Assembly (NCBI RefSeq): GCF_018131075.1
Contig: NZ_JAFCLS010000001.1
Span: forward strand, 124,001 to 188,000
Length of the DNA: 64,000 bases
Reading direction: 5' to 3'
Source: Bradyrhizobium sp. JYMT SZCCT0428
GTDB taxonomy: Bacteria > Pseudomonadota > Alphaproteobacteria > Rhizobiales > Xanthobacteraceae
The notes below the pieces were generated by a model, which saw nothing but the letters and a program-made list of their open reading frames with translations, was not told the DNA's origin and did no database searches. The translations under genes and the position numbers were made by a program. Below, in pieces: positions 37,612-45,823 of this stretch (positions within the stretch are counted from its first letter, which is position 1; the number at the start of each line of letters is the position of its first letter).

Positions 37612-38391
37612 ATGACCGATCGAATTCGCCTGGACGGCCGGGTCGCCGTCGTCACCGGTGCGGCCGGTGTCATCGGAACCGCCACCATCCGGCTGCTCGC
37701 CGAGCGCGGGGCGCGCATTGTCGCCGTCGACCGCAAGGAGGCCGATCTCAAGGCCGCCATCCAAGACCTGCCGGCCTCCGCCGAGGCGCTCGCGATCGCC
37801 GCCGACGTCACCCAGGAGGACGAAGTCGCGGACTATGTCCGCGCCAGCGTCGACAAATTCGGCACCATCGACGCCTTCTACAACAACGCCGGCATCGAGG
37901 GCGACATCAAGCCGATCCCGCAATATTCGCTGGAGAGTTTTCGAAAAGTGCTCGATGTCAACGTGGTCGGCGTCTTCCTCGGCATGAAGCATGTGCTGCC
38001 GGTGATGCTCAAGCAGAACAAGGGCAGCATCATCAACACCGCCTCGATCGCGGGGCTGATGGGATCGCCCTACATCGCCGTCTACAGCGCCAGCAAGCAT
38101 GCGGTGATCGGGCTCACCAAGACCGCGGCCTGGGAATGCACCGGCACCGGCGTCCGCGTCAATTGCGTCTGTCCGGGCCTGATCGACAGCCGGATGCTGT
38201 CGACGATCTATCAGGGGCGCAATGGCGGCAATGCCCCGATGCCGATCGAAAAGATGGTCGACCGGATTCCGGCGCGGCGGCTCGGCCAGGCTTCCGAAGT
38301 CGCCTCCGTCGTGGCGTTCCTGGCGTCCGACGAAGCCAGCTACGTCACCGGCTCGTCCTACACCGTCGACGGCGGCCGCACCGCCGCTTAG
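37612..38391 (+). CDS. Short-chain dehydrogenase/reductase
   Basis: 259 residues, classical SDR. Cofactor motif VVTGAAGVIG (residues 10-19, with Val in place of the usual Gly-Ile start), NNAG, catalytic Ser in NTASIAG and YSASKHA, and PGLIDSRML. An acidic residue after beta2 (VAVDRKEA) points to NAD rather than NADP. It oxidises or reduces an unknown alcohol/ketone. It precedes the alpha/beta hydrolase, with a small palindrome between. Confidence 0.92.
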   Translation: MTDRIRLDGRVAVVTGAAGVIGTATIRLLAERGARIVAVDRKEADLKAAIQDLPASAEALAIAADVTQEDEVADYVRASVDKFGTIDAFYNNAGIEGDIKPIPQYSLESFRKVLDVNVVGVFLGMKHVLPVMLKQNKGSIINTASIAGLMGSPYIAVYSASKHAVIGLTKTAAWECTGTGVRVNCVCPGLIDSRMLSTIYQGRNGGNAPMPIEKMVDRIPARRLGQASEVASVVAFLASDEASYVTGSSYTVDGGRTAA

Positions 38392-38397
38392 AAACCC

Positions 38398-38437
38398 GTC
38401 ATTCCGGGTTCGATGCTTCGCATCGCCCCGGAATGAC
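38398..38437. repeat. Short palindromic repeat between the SDR and hydrolase genes
   Basis: GTCATTCCGGG and CCCGGAATGAC form a perfect 11-bp outer stem (38398-38408, 38427-38437) and the interior CGATGC-TTC-GCATCG is itself a hairpin. This is the typical form of a REP-like unit of Bradyrhizobium genomes and begins 7 bases after the SDR stop. Confidence 0.75.
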
Positions 38438-38466
38438 AACGCATCGTAACAGAGGTCTCCGCCCAC

Positions 38467-39414
38467 ATGCCCGTCGTTCTCGATCCCGATGCCGCCGCCG
38501 TCTACAAGGCCTTCCAGGAAGCTGGCCGCCCGCCCTACGAGTCGGGAACGCCAGCGAAAGCCCGCGAAATGTATCTGGCAGCCCGGCCCGTCGCCAATCC
38601 CGAACCGCCGGAACTGGAATCCGCAAAGCCGCTCTCAATCCCCGCCCCGCATGGCGCGATCCCGGCCCGCATCTACACCCCGAAGACGCTGCGAAAAACC
38701 GGCGGTCTCGCGCCGTGCCTGGTGTTCTATCACGGCGGCGGCTGGGTAATCGGCGATCTCGATTCCCACGACGTGGTCTGCCGCAAGCTCGCGCATGAAG
38801 GCGAACTGATCGTGATTTCGATCGACTACCGCCTCGCCCCCGAGCACAAATTCCCCGCCGCTGTCGATGACGCCGTCACGGCGGTGAAATGGATCGCGGC
38901 CAATGCGAAAGACCTCGGCATCGACGCGACGCGCGTGATGGTCGGCGGCGACTCGGCCGGCGGCAATCTCGCGGCCGTGGTTGCGCTTGCGGCGCGTGAC
39001 GGCGATGGGCCAAAGCTCGCCGGTCAGGTGCTGATCTATCCCGCGACGGATTTTACGATGAAGCACCCCTCGCACAGCGAACCCGAGACCAGCATTCTGC
39101 TGACGCATTCCGTCATCAAATGGTTCTGCAACCACTACCTCAGCGGCGCCGCCGACGTCGATAACTGGCAGGCTTCGCCGGCGCGCGCGAAAACGCTGGC
39201 CGGATTGCCGCCGGCCTATGTGCTGACCGCCGGCGGCGATCCGCTGCGCGACGAAGGCGACGAATACGCCGCACGGCTGAAGGAAGCGGGCGTGTCCGTG
39301 ACATACAAGCACTTTCCCGGCCAGTTCCACGGCTTCTTCACCATGGGCAAGCTGTTGCCGCAGGCAAACGTCGCAGCAACCGATATCGCCGACTGGATGA
39401 AGGCGCTGAATTGA
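38467..39414 (+). CDS. Alpha/beta hydrolase of the hormone-sensitive lipase family
   Basis: 315 residues. The oxyanion motif YHGGGWVIGD (about 93-102), nucleophile GDSAGGNLA (Ser near 162), the acid in GGDPLRDEG and the catalytic His in PGQFHGFF define an HSL/bacterial family IV esterase. It cleaves short-chain esters. It probably shares a transcript with the SDR upstream and the transporter downstream. Confidence 0.92.
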   Translation: MPVVLDPDAAAVYKAFQEAGRPPYESGTPAKAREMYLAARPVANPEPPELESAKPLSIPAPHGAIPARIYTPKTLRKTGGLAPCLVFYHGGGWVIGDLDSHDVVCRKLAHEGELIVISIDYRLAPEHKFPAAVDDAVTAVKWIAANAKDLGIDATRVMVGGDSAGGNLAAVVALAARDGDGPKLAGQVLIYPATDFTMKHPSHSEPETSILLTHSVIKWFCNHYLSGAADVDNWQASPARAKTLAGLPPAYVLTAGGDPLRDEGDEYAARLKEAGVSVTYKHFPGQFHGFFTMGKLLPQANVAATDIADWMKALN

Positions 39415-39448
39415 CAAACTCGCCCGCGCGAAGGAATTGACGGCGACC

Positions 39449-40657
39449 ATGCTCCTGTTCGGGATACCCGTCGACTTCATCCTGTTCGCGCTCACGCTGC
39501 TCGGCGTCGCGCTGTTTCATCACCACACCCTGCCCGTCGCGTTGACGGGGCTCGCGGCCATCATTCTCTACAAGCTGATCTTCACCGGCTTCAAATACGG
39601 CGCCGGCCTTGGTGGCCTCGGCCACCACATGGCGCATGAATGGGTGACGCTGGCCAATCTGTTCTTGCTGCTGATGGGATTTGCGCTGCTGTCGCGGCAT
39701 TTCGAGGAGAGCCGGATTCCCGATGAGATGCCCGCGCTGCTGCCGGACGACTGGAAGGGCGGCGTCATTCTGCTGGTGCTGGTGTTCGTGCTGTCCAGCT
39801 TCCTCGACAATATCGCCGCGGCCTTGATCGGCGGCACCGTGGCGCGGAGTGTTTTCCAGGGCAAGGTCCATATCGGCTATCTCGCCGCCATCGTCGCGGC
39901 CTCGAACGCGGGAGGCGCCGGCAGCGTCGTCGGCGACACCACCACCACAATGATGTGGATCGCCGGGGTCAGTCCCCTCGCCGTCGTCGAGGCCTATATT
40001 GCCGCTATCGCCGCGATGCTGATCTTCGCCGTGCCCGCGTCGCTGCAGCAGCAGCGCTATTCGCCGATCGTCAAGAATCCACCGAGCGGCCTGAAGGTCG
40101 ACTCTGTCAGGGTGTTCATCGTCGCGGCCATTCTGGTGGCGGCGCTGGCCGCCAATATCACCGCGAATCTGAAATTCCCGGCCCTGCTCGACATCCTTCC
40201 CGTGCTCGGCATCGCCGTCTGGGTGGTGATCCTGCTCACAGCGGCGTTGCGCAAGCCGGACTGGTCGGTGATGCCCGAAACCTTCAAGGGCACCATCTTC
40301 CTGCTGGCGCTGGTGACGGCGGCCTCCATGATGCCGGTCGAGCAACTCCCCGCCGCCTCGTGGCCGACGACGCTCGGGCTCGGCTTCGTCTCCGCGGTGT
40401 TCGACAATATTCCGCTGACCGCGCTCGCGCTGAAACAGGGCGGCTATGATTGGGGCTATCTCGCCTATGCCGTCGGCTTCGGCGGATCGATGATGTGGTT
40501 CGGCTCGTCCGCAGGCGTCGCCCTGGCGAACATGTATCCGGAGGCAAAATCCGTCGGGCGATGGATCACCCAGGGCTGGCCGATTGCAATCGCCTACGTC
40601 GTCGGATTTTTCGTCATGCTCGCCATCCTCGGCTGGCGTCCCGACGCGCCGCTTTAA
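39449..40657 (+). CDS. NhaD/ArsB-like membrane transporter (ion transporter superfamily)
   Basis: About 402 residues from ATG at 39449 (a TTG at 39437 is an alternative). Some 11-12 hydrophobic segments, with the hallmark re-entrant loops FVLSSFLDNIAAALIGG and SAVFDNIPLTALALKQGG, each with the DNx pair typical of NhaD and ArsB/CitM transporters, and a GSVVGDTTTTMMW substrate loop. It most likely exchanges sodium for protons, or transports a carboxylate. It is 34 bases after the hydrolase. Confidence 0.85.
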   Translation: MLLFGIPVDFILFALTLLGVALFHHHTLPVALTGLAAIILYKLIFTGFKYGAGLGGLGHHMAHEWVTLANLFLLLMGFALLSRHFEESRIPDEMPALLPDDWKGGVILLVLVFVLSSFLDNIAAALIGGTVARSVFQGKVHIGYLAAIVAASNAGGAGSVVGDTTTTMMWIAGVSPLAVVEAYIAAIAAMLIFAVPASLQQQRYSPIVKNPPSGLKVDSVRVFIVAAILVAALAANITANLKFPALLDILPVLGIAVWVVILLTAALRKPDWSVMPETFKGTIFLLALVTAASMMPVEQLPAASWPTTLGLGFVSAVFDNIPLTALALKQGGYDWGYLAYAVGFGGSMMWFGSSAGVALANMYPEAKSVGRWITQGWPIAIAYVVGFFVMLAILGWRPDAPL

Positions 40658-40710
40658 TCGACGAAGCCCGCGCTGCCGAAAGGACGGCTGGATTTCCGCC
40701 GGTAGCGACT

Positions 40711-41649
40711 CTACCCCGCGCGTGCCGCCCGCCGCAGCGATTGCGGCGGCTGGCCGAAGGCGCGGATGAAGGCGCGGCGCATCCGTTCCGGATCGCGAAA
40801 GCCGGTGGTCTCGGCAACGCGTTCGATCGCCTCGCTGGACGACTGCACGCGCTGCCGCGCCACCTCGATCCGCAACCGCTCGACCGCCTTTGAGGGCGTG
40901 GTGCCGGTCTCGGCAATGAAAGCGCGGGTGAAATGCCGAGAACTCATGCCGGCCTGCTCGGCCATGTCCTCCACCGTGAGCGGCGCATCGAGATGTTCGC
41001 GCGCCCAGGCAAGCAGCGGTCCGAACCGTCCGGTCGGCGACTTCAATTCCAGCAGCGAGGAGAATTGCGACTGGCCGCCGCTGCGGCGATGATACAGCAC
41101 GAGCTGCTTGGCGGTCTTCTGCGCGATCTCGTCACCGTAATCCTCGACGACCATCGCGAGCGCGAGATCGATCCCCGCTGAGATCCCCGCCGAGGTCCAG
41201 ACATTGCCGTCGCGCGTGTAGATCCGATCGGCTTCCAGCTTCACTTTCGGATAGGCCGACACGAAGTGCCGCGTGCGTTGCCAATGCGTGGTGGCGCGGC
41301 GGCCGTCGAGCAGGCCGGCCTCGGCCAGAACGTAAGCGCCGGAGCAAACGCTGGCGACGCGGACGCCGCGCCTCGACAAAGCACGCACCAAAGCCAGCGT
41401 CTTCGGACAGATCGCCGCCGTTCGCACGCCCTCGCCGCCCGCCACGATCAAGGTCGTGATTGCGCTGGAAGGTTTGAAACCACGCGCCAGCATCTCGACG
41501 CCGGAGGTGCTGCGCACCGGACCCGGCGTCGCCGCCAAGGTCCTGATCGCAGGCGCCGCACCCGAGAAGCGCGCGGCGATTTCGAACACCGAAATCGGCC
41601 CCGCGGCATCGAGCAACTGAAAGTCCGGAAAGATCAGCACACCGATCAT
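40711..41649 (-). CDS. GlxA-type transcriptional regulator (DJ-1/PfpI + AraC HTH)
   Basis: 312 residues. An N-terminal DJ-1/PfpI domain (1-165, with the cysteine elbow SVCSGAYVLAEAGLLDGRRATTHW) is fused to a C-terminal AraC double HTH (about 210-310: TVEDMAEQAGMSSRHFTRAFIAETGTTPSKAVERLRIE). Such regulators sense small amino or nitrogen compounds. It is divergent from a stand-alone DJ-1/PfpI gene at 41899 and may control it; the shared 249-base gap carries a large repeat. Confidence 0.92.
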   Translation of the reverse strand: MIGVLIFPDFQLLDAAGPISVFEIAARFSGAAPAIRTLAATPGPVRSTSGVEMLARGFKPSSAITTLIVAGGEGVRTAAICPKTLALVRALSRRGVRVASVCSGAYVLAEAGLLDGRRATTHWQRTRHFVSAYPKVKLEADRIYTRDGNVWTSAGISAGIDLALAMVVEDYGDEIAQKTAKQLVLYHRRSGGQSQFSSLLELKSPTGRFGPLLAWAREHLDAPLTVEDMAEQAGMSSRHFTRAFIAETGTTPSKAVERLRIEVARQRVQSSSEAIERVAETTGFRDPERMRRAFIRAFGQPPQSLRRAARAG

Positions 41650-41733
41650 TTGAGGTATGTCCTTAAATGAGGGAAATACGGCATTTCTGACAGGAGGCCA
41701 TCATTTCAGGATGCGCAAGTCAAGGCCGCGGTC

Positions 41734-41860
41734 GTCATGCCCGGACTTGATCCGGGCATCCATCTTTCTTCGCAAGAGTCTTTGCGAAGTGGATGGATTG
41801 CCGGGGCATAGGCGGAGCGCAAGCGACGCCGTTCTTCAAACGGCTGCGCCCGGCAATGAC
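41734..41860. repeat. 127-bp palindromic repeat, copy A
   Basis: The element begins GTCATGCCCGGACTTGATCC and ends CGCCCGGCAATGAC, has an inner inverted pair around CATCCATC...GGATGG, and a right hairpin around GCGACGCCGTTC. A closely similar element occupies 63558-63681. It separates the glxA-like and PfpI genes. Confidence 0.85.
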
Positions 41861-41898
41861 GAGGTGCGGCGACGTCTCGCAAAACGTTGGAGGTCCTC

Positions 41899-42585
41899 AT
41901 GTCGGCGCCGCTTCAGATCGGTCTCGTGTTGTTTCCAAAGGTGACCCAGCTCGATTTCACGGGACCGTTGCAGGTGTTCTCCAGCGTGCCGGGCGCGCAG
42001 GTGCATCTGATCTGGAAGCGCATCGAGCCTGTGCCCAGCGACTCCGTCCTGACGATCACGCCGACGATGACCTTTGCGGATTGTCCGCAGCTCGACGTCA
42101 TCTGCGTGCCCGGCGGTTTTGGCACCGACGACATGGTTAATGACGAGGAGATGCTGGCGTTCCTGCGCAAGCAGGCCGAGGGCGCCAAATACGTCACCTC
42201 GGTCTGCACGGGATCGCTGGTGCTGGGGGCGGCCGGCCTCTTGAAAGGCTATCGCGCGGCGACGCACTGGACCGCGATGGATTTTCTCTCCGCGTTCGGC
42301 GCGACGCCGACCAGGATCCGCGTCTGCGTCGACCGCAACCGCGTCACCGGCGGCGGCGTCACCGCGGGCATCGATTTCGCGCTGACGCTGGTGTCGCTGC
42401 TGGTCGACCGGCGGACCGCCGAAGCGATCCAGCTCCGGCTCGAATATAACCCGGCGCCGCCGTTCAATTCAGGCTCGCCCGACACCGCCCCGCCGGAAAT
42501 CCTCGCGCTGATGAAGGAGCGGATGGCGACGGCGCAAGCGCGCCGCGGCGAAATGATCGGCCGCGCGGCGGCAAGGATGACGTGA
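41899..42585 (+). CDS. DJ-1/PfpI family protein (isonitrile hydratase-like)
   Basis: 228 residues from ATG at 41899 with a GGAGG ribosome site 5-6 bases upstream (a TTG at 41887 overlaps that site and is rejected). Motifs are [35 protein letters not shown] and the nucleophile elbow [24 protein letters not shown]-like with Cys near residue 100. The sequence is closest in type to bacterial isonitrile hydratases, but the substrate is unproven. It is divergent from its likely regulator. Confidence 0.88.
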   Translation: [228 protein letters not shown]

Positions 42586-42611
42586 CGCGCCGCCTGCGCT
42601 AAGGCAAAAAG

Positions 42612-42802
42612 AAAAAGGCCGCCTGGTTGCCCAGACGGCCTTTCCTTTCCTACGGCGGCGCCACATTGACGGGCGATCTCAGAACGTCTGCACCGGGGGC
42701 CTATCTCCCAGCCGTATCCTGATCGGGTGCCGCTGCTCATCGGGACAGTCGCGAACTGGAGCCCGAACCGTACGCGATGGTTTCCCATCTCCGTAAGATG
42801 GG
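42612..42802 (-). ncRNA. Candidate small RNA downstream of the NDUFA12 gene
   Basis: 371 bases between the PfpI and NDUFA12 genes hold no open frame. On the minus strand a perfect hairpin CCCATCT-TACGG-AGATGGG (42802-42784) is followed by about 140 bases with pairing potential (CTCCAG with CTGGGAG) and a strong U-tailed terminator. Size and shape are compatible with a stable sRNA, conceivably 6S-like, but no family signature is secure. It could be just the 3' UTR of the NDUFA12 gene. Confidence 0.3.
42614..42643 (-). terminator. Strong terminator, mainly minus strand
   Basis: On the minus strand GGCCG-TCTGG pairs with CCAGG-CGGCC around a GCAA loop, then TTTTTCTTTTT. On the plus strand the hairpin is followed by TTTCC, so it can also end the PfpI transcript. 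It ends a minus-strand transcript for which there is no gene other than NDUFA12, 310 bases upstream. Confidence 0.8.
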
Positions 42803-42956
42803 TTCATTGAACGGCGAACGGGCGAAACGCGCAAGTACGCGGCGGCAGATGTCCCCGCTGATCCCCTTATTCACAGGGGAACGACACATCCGCGTTCACG
42901 ACGCGTGCCATGCCGCACGGTGGTCGCACTCAATCTAACGATGGATCAGTGGTCTA

Positions 42957-43367
42957 TCAGCTTCCCGGCGTCCAGGGCTGGTAGTCGCCGGTCGCCTTCG
43001 GACGGCGGCCGCTCGCCAGCGTCGAGCCGGATGGACGGTAGGCCGCCGATGTGCCGGTCAGGTTCGGCTGGTGCGGCTTTTCCCACTCACGCGGGGTGTA
43101 GGTCTCTTCGGTCGGGGCGACATCGACGGTGTGATGCAGCCAGCCGTGCCATGACGGCGGCACCCTCGTCGCTTCGGCATAGCCGTTGTAGACCACCCAG
43201 CGCCGCTGGAAGCCGAGCGTCGGATCGATCTTGCCGCCCTTGGTGCGATAATAGGTGTTGCCCTGCTCGTCCTGGCCGACCAGTTCGCCGAACCGCCACG
43301 TCCACAATTGGGTGCCGAAGGTCTGGCCGTTCCACCAAGTGAAGAATTTGAGCAGAAACTGCTTCAT
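42957..43367 (-). CDS. NADH:ubiquinone oxidoreductase accessory subunit, NDUFA12 family
   Basis: 136 residues from ATG at 43367 (MKQFLLKFFTWWNGQTFGTQLWTWRFGE). The NDUFA12/B17.2 signature NTYYRTKGGKIDPTLGFQRRWVVYNGYAEATRVPPSWHGWLHHTVD is complete. It is a supernumerary subunit of complex I shared by Alphaproteobacteria and mitochondria. In relatives it neighbours the DUF2155 gene; here about 5.6 kb of SDR-to-PfpI genes separates them. Confidence 0.93.
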   Translation of the reverse strand: MKQFLLKFFTWWNGQTFGTQLWTWRFGELVGQDEQGNTYYRTKGGKIDPTLGFQRRWVVYNGYAEATRVPPSWHGWLHHTVDVAPTEETYTPREWEKPHQPNLTGTSAAYRPSGSTLASGRRPKATGDYQPWTPGS

Positions 43368-43635
43368 GAGGGCTCGGCCGGTTCGAGAAAATGTGACGCC
43401 GTGATGCCATCGGCGGGCCGGATTGTCCAGATGCGATGTCCGATTGCGGCGATATCTGGCCGGACCCCATTTGCGCCTGTTCTTGGCGTCGAATTGTCGC
43501 GGAATCATAACGACCTGTTCATCCGGGATGTAGTTCCGATCTGGCAGGTTAGGCGCTGCGCACGATCCGTGCGCGGGCTCGGGAACGCCTTTCTCCTGAA
43601 ATGGTTAGGCCCGTATCCCGGAGATGGAGCCGACA

Positions 43636-44283
43636 ATGATCAGTTTGAAAGTTTTATGTTCTGCCGCAGCGATCGCGGCGCTCGTTGCACCGACCGTGCT
43701 GCCCAACCCAAGCTTCGCGCAAGCCCCGCCTAGCGCCGGAGGTGGCGGAGGCGGTGGTGGCGGCGGCCGTGGCGGTGGCGGCGGAGCAGCGATCGGTGGT
43801 GGCGGCGGTGGCGGAGCGGCTATCGGTGGCGGCGGCGGCGGTGGTTTCCGCGGTGGCGGCGGTGGAGCCGTGATTGGTGGCGGTGGCGGCGGCTTCCGCG
43901 GCGGCGGCGGTGCACCCCCACCGATGGCAGGCGGCATTCGTGGCGGCGGTGGCGGCGGTGTGGCCCCCGGCCCGAGGTTTAGCGGCGGTGGCGGCGTCTA
44001 TCAAGGCGGCGGCTATCGCCATCATCATCGCCATCGCCACGGCGGTTTCTACCCCGGTTTCGCAGCCGGCGCCGTTATCGGCAGCGGGCTTGGCTACTAC
44101 GGCAGCAGCTACGGCTACTACAACGATCCCTACTACTACGGCGACGAGTATGCCGATGACGGCGTGGTGGCGGTGGTCCCCGGCGGCGACACGGTTGCTT
44201 CCTGCAGGGCGAAATATCGCTCCTACGATGTCCGGTCGCAAACCTATCTCGGCTATGACGGGCAGCGGCATCCCTGCCCGTAA
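43636..44283 (+). CDS. Exported glycine-rich protein with BA14K-like C-terminus
   Basis: 215 residues from ATG at 43636 (GGAG 6 bases upstream). Signal peptide (to about residue 28, SFA-QA); a glycine-rich low-complexity region (about 32-115) of GGGGGGGAAIGGG and GGFRGGGG units; a His/Tyr-rich block (HHHRHRHGG, GYYGSSYGYYNDPYYYGDEY); a C-terminal SCRAKYRSYDVRSQTYLGYDGQRHPC module typical of the BA14K lectin-like family of Rhizobiales. Probable envelope protein; no activity known. Confidence 0.85.
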   Translation: MISLKVLCSAAAIAALVAPTVLPNPSFAQAPPSAGGGGGGGGGGRGGGGGAAIGGGGGGGAAIGGGGGGGFRGGGGGAVIGGGGGGFRGGGGAPPPMAGGIRGGGGGGVAPGPRFSGGGGVYQGGGYRHHHRHRHGGFYPGFAAGAVIGSGLGYYGSSYGYYNDPYYYGDEYADDGVVAVVPGGDTVASCRAKYRSYDVRSQTYLGYDGQRHPCP

Positions 44284-44307
44284 CGCGAGCCAGTCAATCT
44301 GAATTGG

Positions 44308-44339
44308 AAGAGCGGCGCATTCCGGTGCGCCGCTCTTTT
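44308..44339 (+). terminator. Terminator after the glycine-rich gene
   Basis: GAGCGGCGCA, loop TTCCGG, TGCGCCGCTC form a perfect 10-bp stem followed by TTTT. It ends at the stop codon of the convergent exporter gene and may serve both. Confidence 0.88.
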
Positions 44340-45202
44340 CATGCGCGTAGCGCCACCGCGACGCCGCCGAGCGTGATCGCAAGGGCGGCGACCTCGCGCA
44401 AGCCGAGCGGCTCATGCAGCATGGCGGCGGCCGCCACCACGCCGACCACCGGTACTAGCAGGGTGCCGATCGACGCGGTCGCCGCCGGCAGCCGCTCCAG
44501 CGCGGCGAACCAGCAGACGTAGCACAGGCAAAACTGGATCAGCGTGATGTAGACCATCGACGCCCAGCCGATCCCCGAGAGTGCCGCCAGCTGCGGCTGT
44601 TCGACGGCGAGCCCGATGACCGCGATCGGCAGGCAGCCGAGGCCGATCTGCCAGGCGGCCAGTGACAGCGGCGGCATCGCAAGCGGAAAATGCTTGGTCA
44701 GCACGGTGCCGAGCCCGACGCAGACGGCGCCCGCCAGGGCGCACAGGATTCCCGGCAGCTTCTCGACGCTGGCGTCGAAGCCATTGCCGCCGATCAGCAC
44801 CGCGATGCCGGCCAGCGCGACCGTCAGGGAAAGCGCACGCAGCAGCGACAGCCGTTCGCCAAGGATCGGCCACGCCAGAAACGCCACCCAGACCGGAATC
44901 GAGATGCTGAGCACCGCAGCCTCGCTGGCACTCAGCCACAGCAATGCGAGCCCCATGAACGCAACCCAGCCGCCGAGCGACAACGTGGAAACCAGCAACA
45001 GCCGCAGCCACATTCCCCTGGGAACGCGCAGCGTCTCCCGCCGCGCCAGCGCGATTAACGCGAGGGCTGCAGCACCGACGATGCCGCACAGGCCGCGCGA
45101 CGACAGCGGCGGCCACTCCGTCAGGAGATGTTTCATGATCGGGAAGTTGAGGCCCCAGCCCACCGAGGCGATCGACAGGACGATGAGGCCGAGCGGCGAC
45201 AT
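44339..45202 (-). CDS. DMT-superfamily (EamA) exporter, paralogue of the 56 kb gene
   Basis: 287 residues from ATG at 45202 (MSPLGLIVLSIASVGWGLNFP); a longer frame to 45331 has low-complexity, non-family sequence. Two EamA repeats, ten helices. The protein is clearly related to the exporter at 55954-56853: shared blocks include SVGWG-N-P, LGLALLWL-ASE, WPILGER, LPGI--ALAGS and WFAALSRLPA. Substrate unknown. It is convergent with the glycine-rich gene and divergent from the response regulator. Confidence 0.88.
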   Translation of the reverse strand: MSPLGLIVLSIASVGWGLNFPIMKHLLTEWPPLSSRGLCGIVGAAALALIALARRETLRVPRGMWLRLLLVSTLSLGGWVAFMGLALLWLSASEAAVLSISIPVWVAFLAWPILGERLSLLRALSLTVALAGIAVLIGGNGFDASVEKLPGILCALAGAVCVGLGTVLTKHFPLAMPPLSLAAWQIGLGCLPIAVIGLAVEQPQLAALSGIGWASMVYITLIQFCLCYVCWFAALERLPAATASIGTLLVPVVGVVAAAAMLHEPLGLREVAALAITLGGVAVALRA

Positions 45203-45415
45203 TCGGGGACGACCCGCTGGGCGATGGATGGACACGGCGGGTTTAGATCCGGAACCGGGGACGCATTTGTTCTTGTTCTGACACAGACGGCCGAATTCGC
45301 CTCTAGGCAAATCATATATGCACTCTATCATACAGACGGCTGGTCAACGTTCCGACTTAATCCTTGTCAGGGGTTTTGCGAGTCGCCGACTGCAGCCCGA
45401 GCAAAAGGAATCCTC

Positions 45416-45823
45416 GTGCCGCGCGTTCTCGTGGTCGATGACGACCCGATGGTTTGCGATGCCATCGAAGTTTGTCTGCAGCGCCAGGGTTTCGAGGTCA
45501 CCATTGCCGATGGTGGTGAGGCCGGGATGCAGGCGCTCGAAGCGTCCGATTTCGACGTCATGCTGATCGACGTCTTCATGCCGAACATGCGCGGGTTTGA
45601 ATCAATTCGGACGTTCCACGCGCGCCGGCCCGAGGTTCCGATCGTTGCGATGTCTGGCTACGCCTTCGCCAATAGCGACCGCGCGCCCGACTTGCTGCGG
45701 CTGACCATCGAACTCGGCGCGGCATGTTGCCTGCGCAAGCCGTTCACGCCCAACGCGCTGTTGACCAGCGTCCACGAATGCCTCACCAAATCGGTACAGT
45801 CTGCGCACCACTCGAAAAGATGA
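45416..45823 (+). CDS. Single-domain response regulator
   Basis: 135 residues with a GTG start at 45416 and an AAAGGA ribosome site; the frame upstream of it is not coding. Receiver motifs: VVDDDPMVCD, Asp52 in LIDVFMPN, AMSGY and Lys in LRKPF. No output domain. Its stop overlaps the ATG of the hybrid kinase (ATGA), so it is made together with it and probably acts as phosphate carrier or feedback sink. Confidence 0.9.
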   Translation: MPRVLVVDDDPMVCDAIEVCLQRQGFEVTIADGGEAGMQALEASDFDVMLIDVFMPNMRGFESIRTFHARRPEVPIVAMSGYAFANSDRAPDLLRLTIELGAACCLRKPFTPNALLTSVHECLTKSVQSAHHSKR

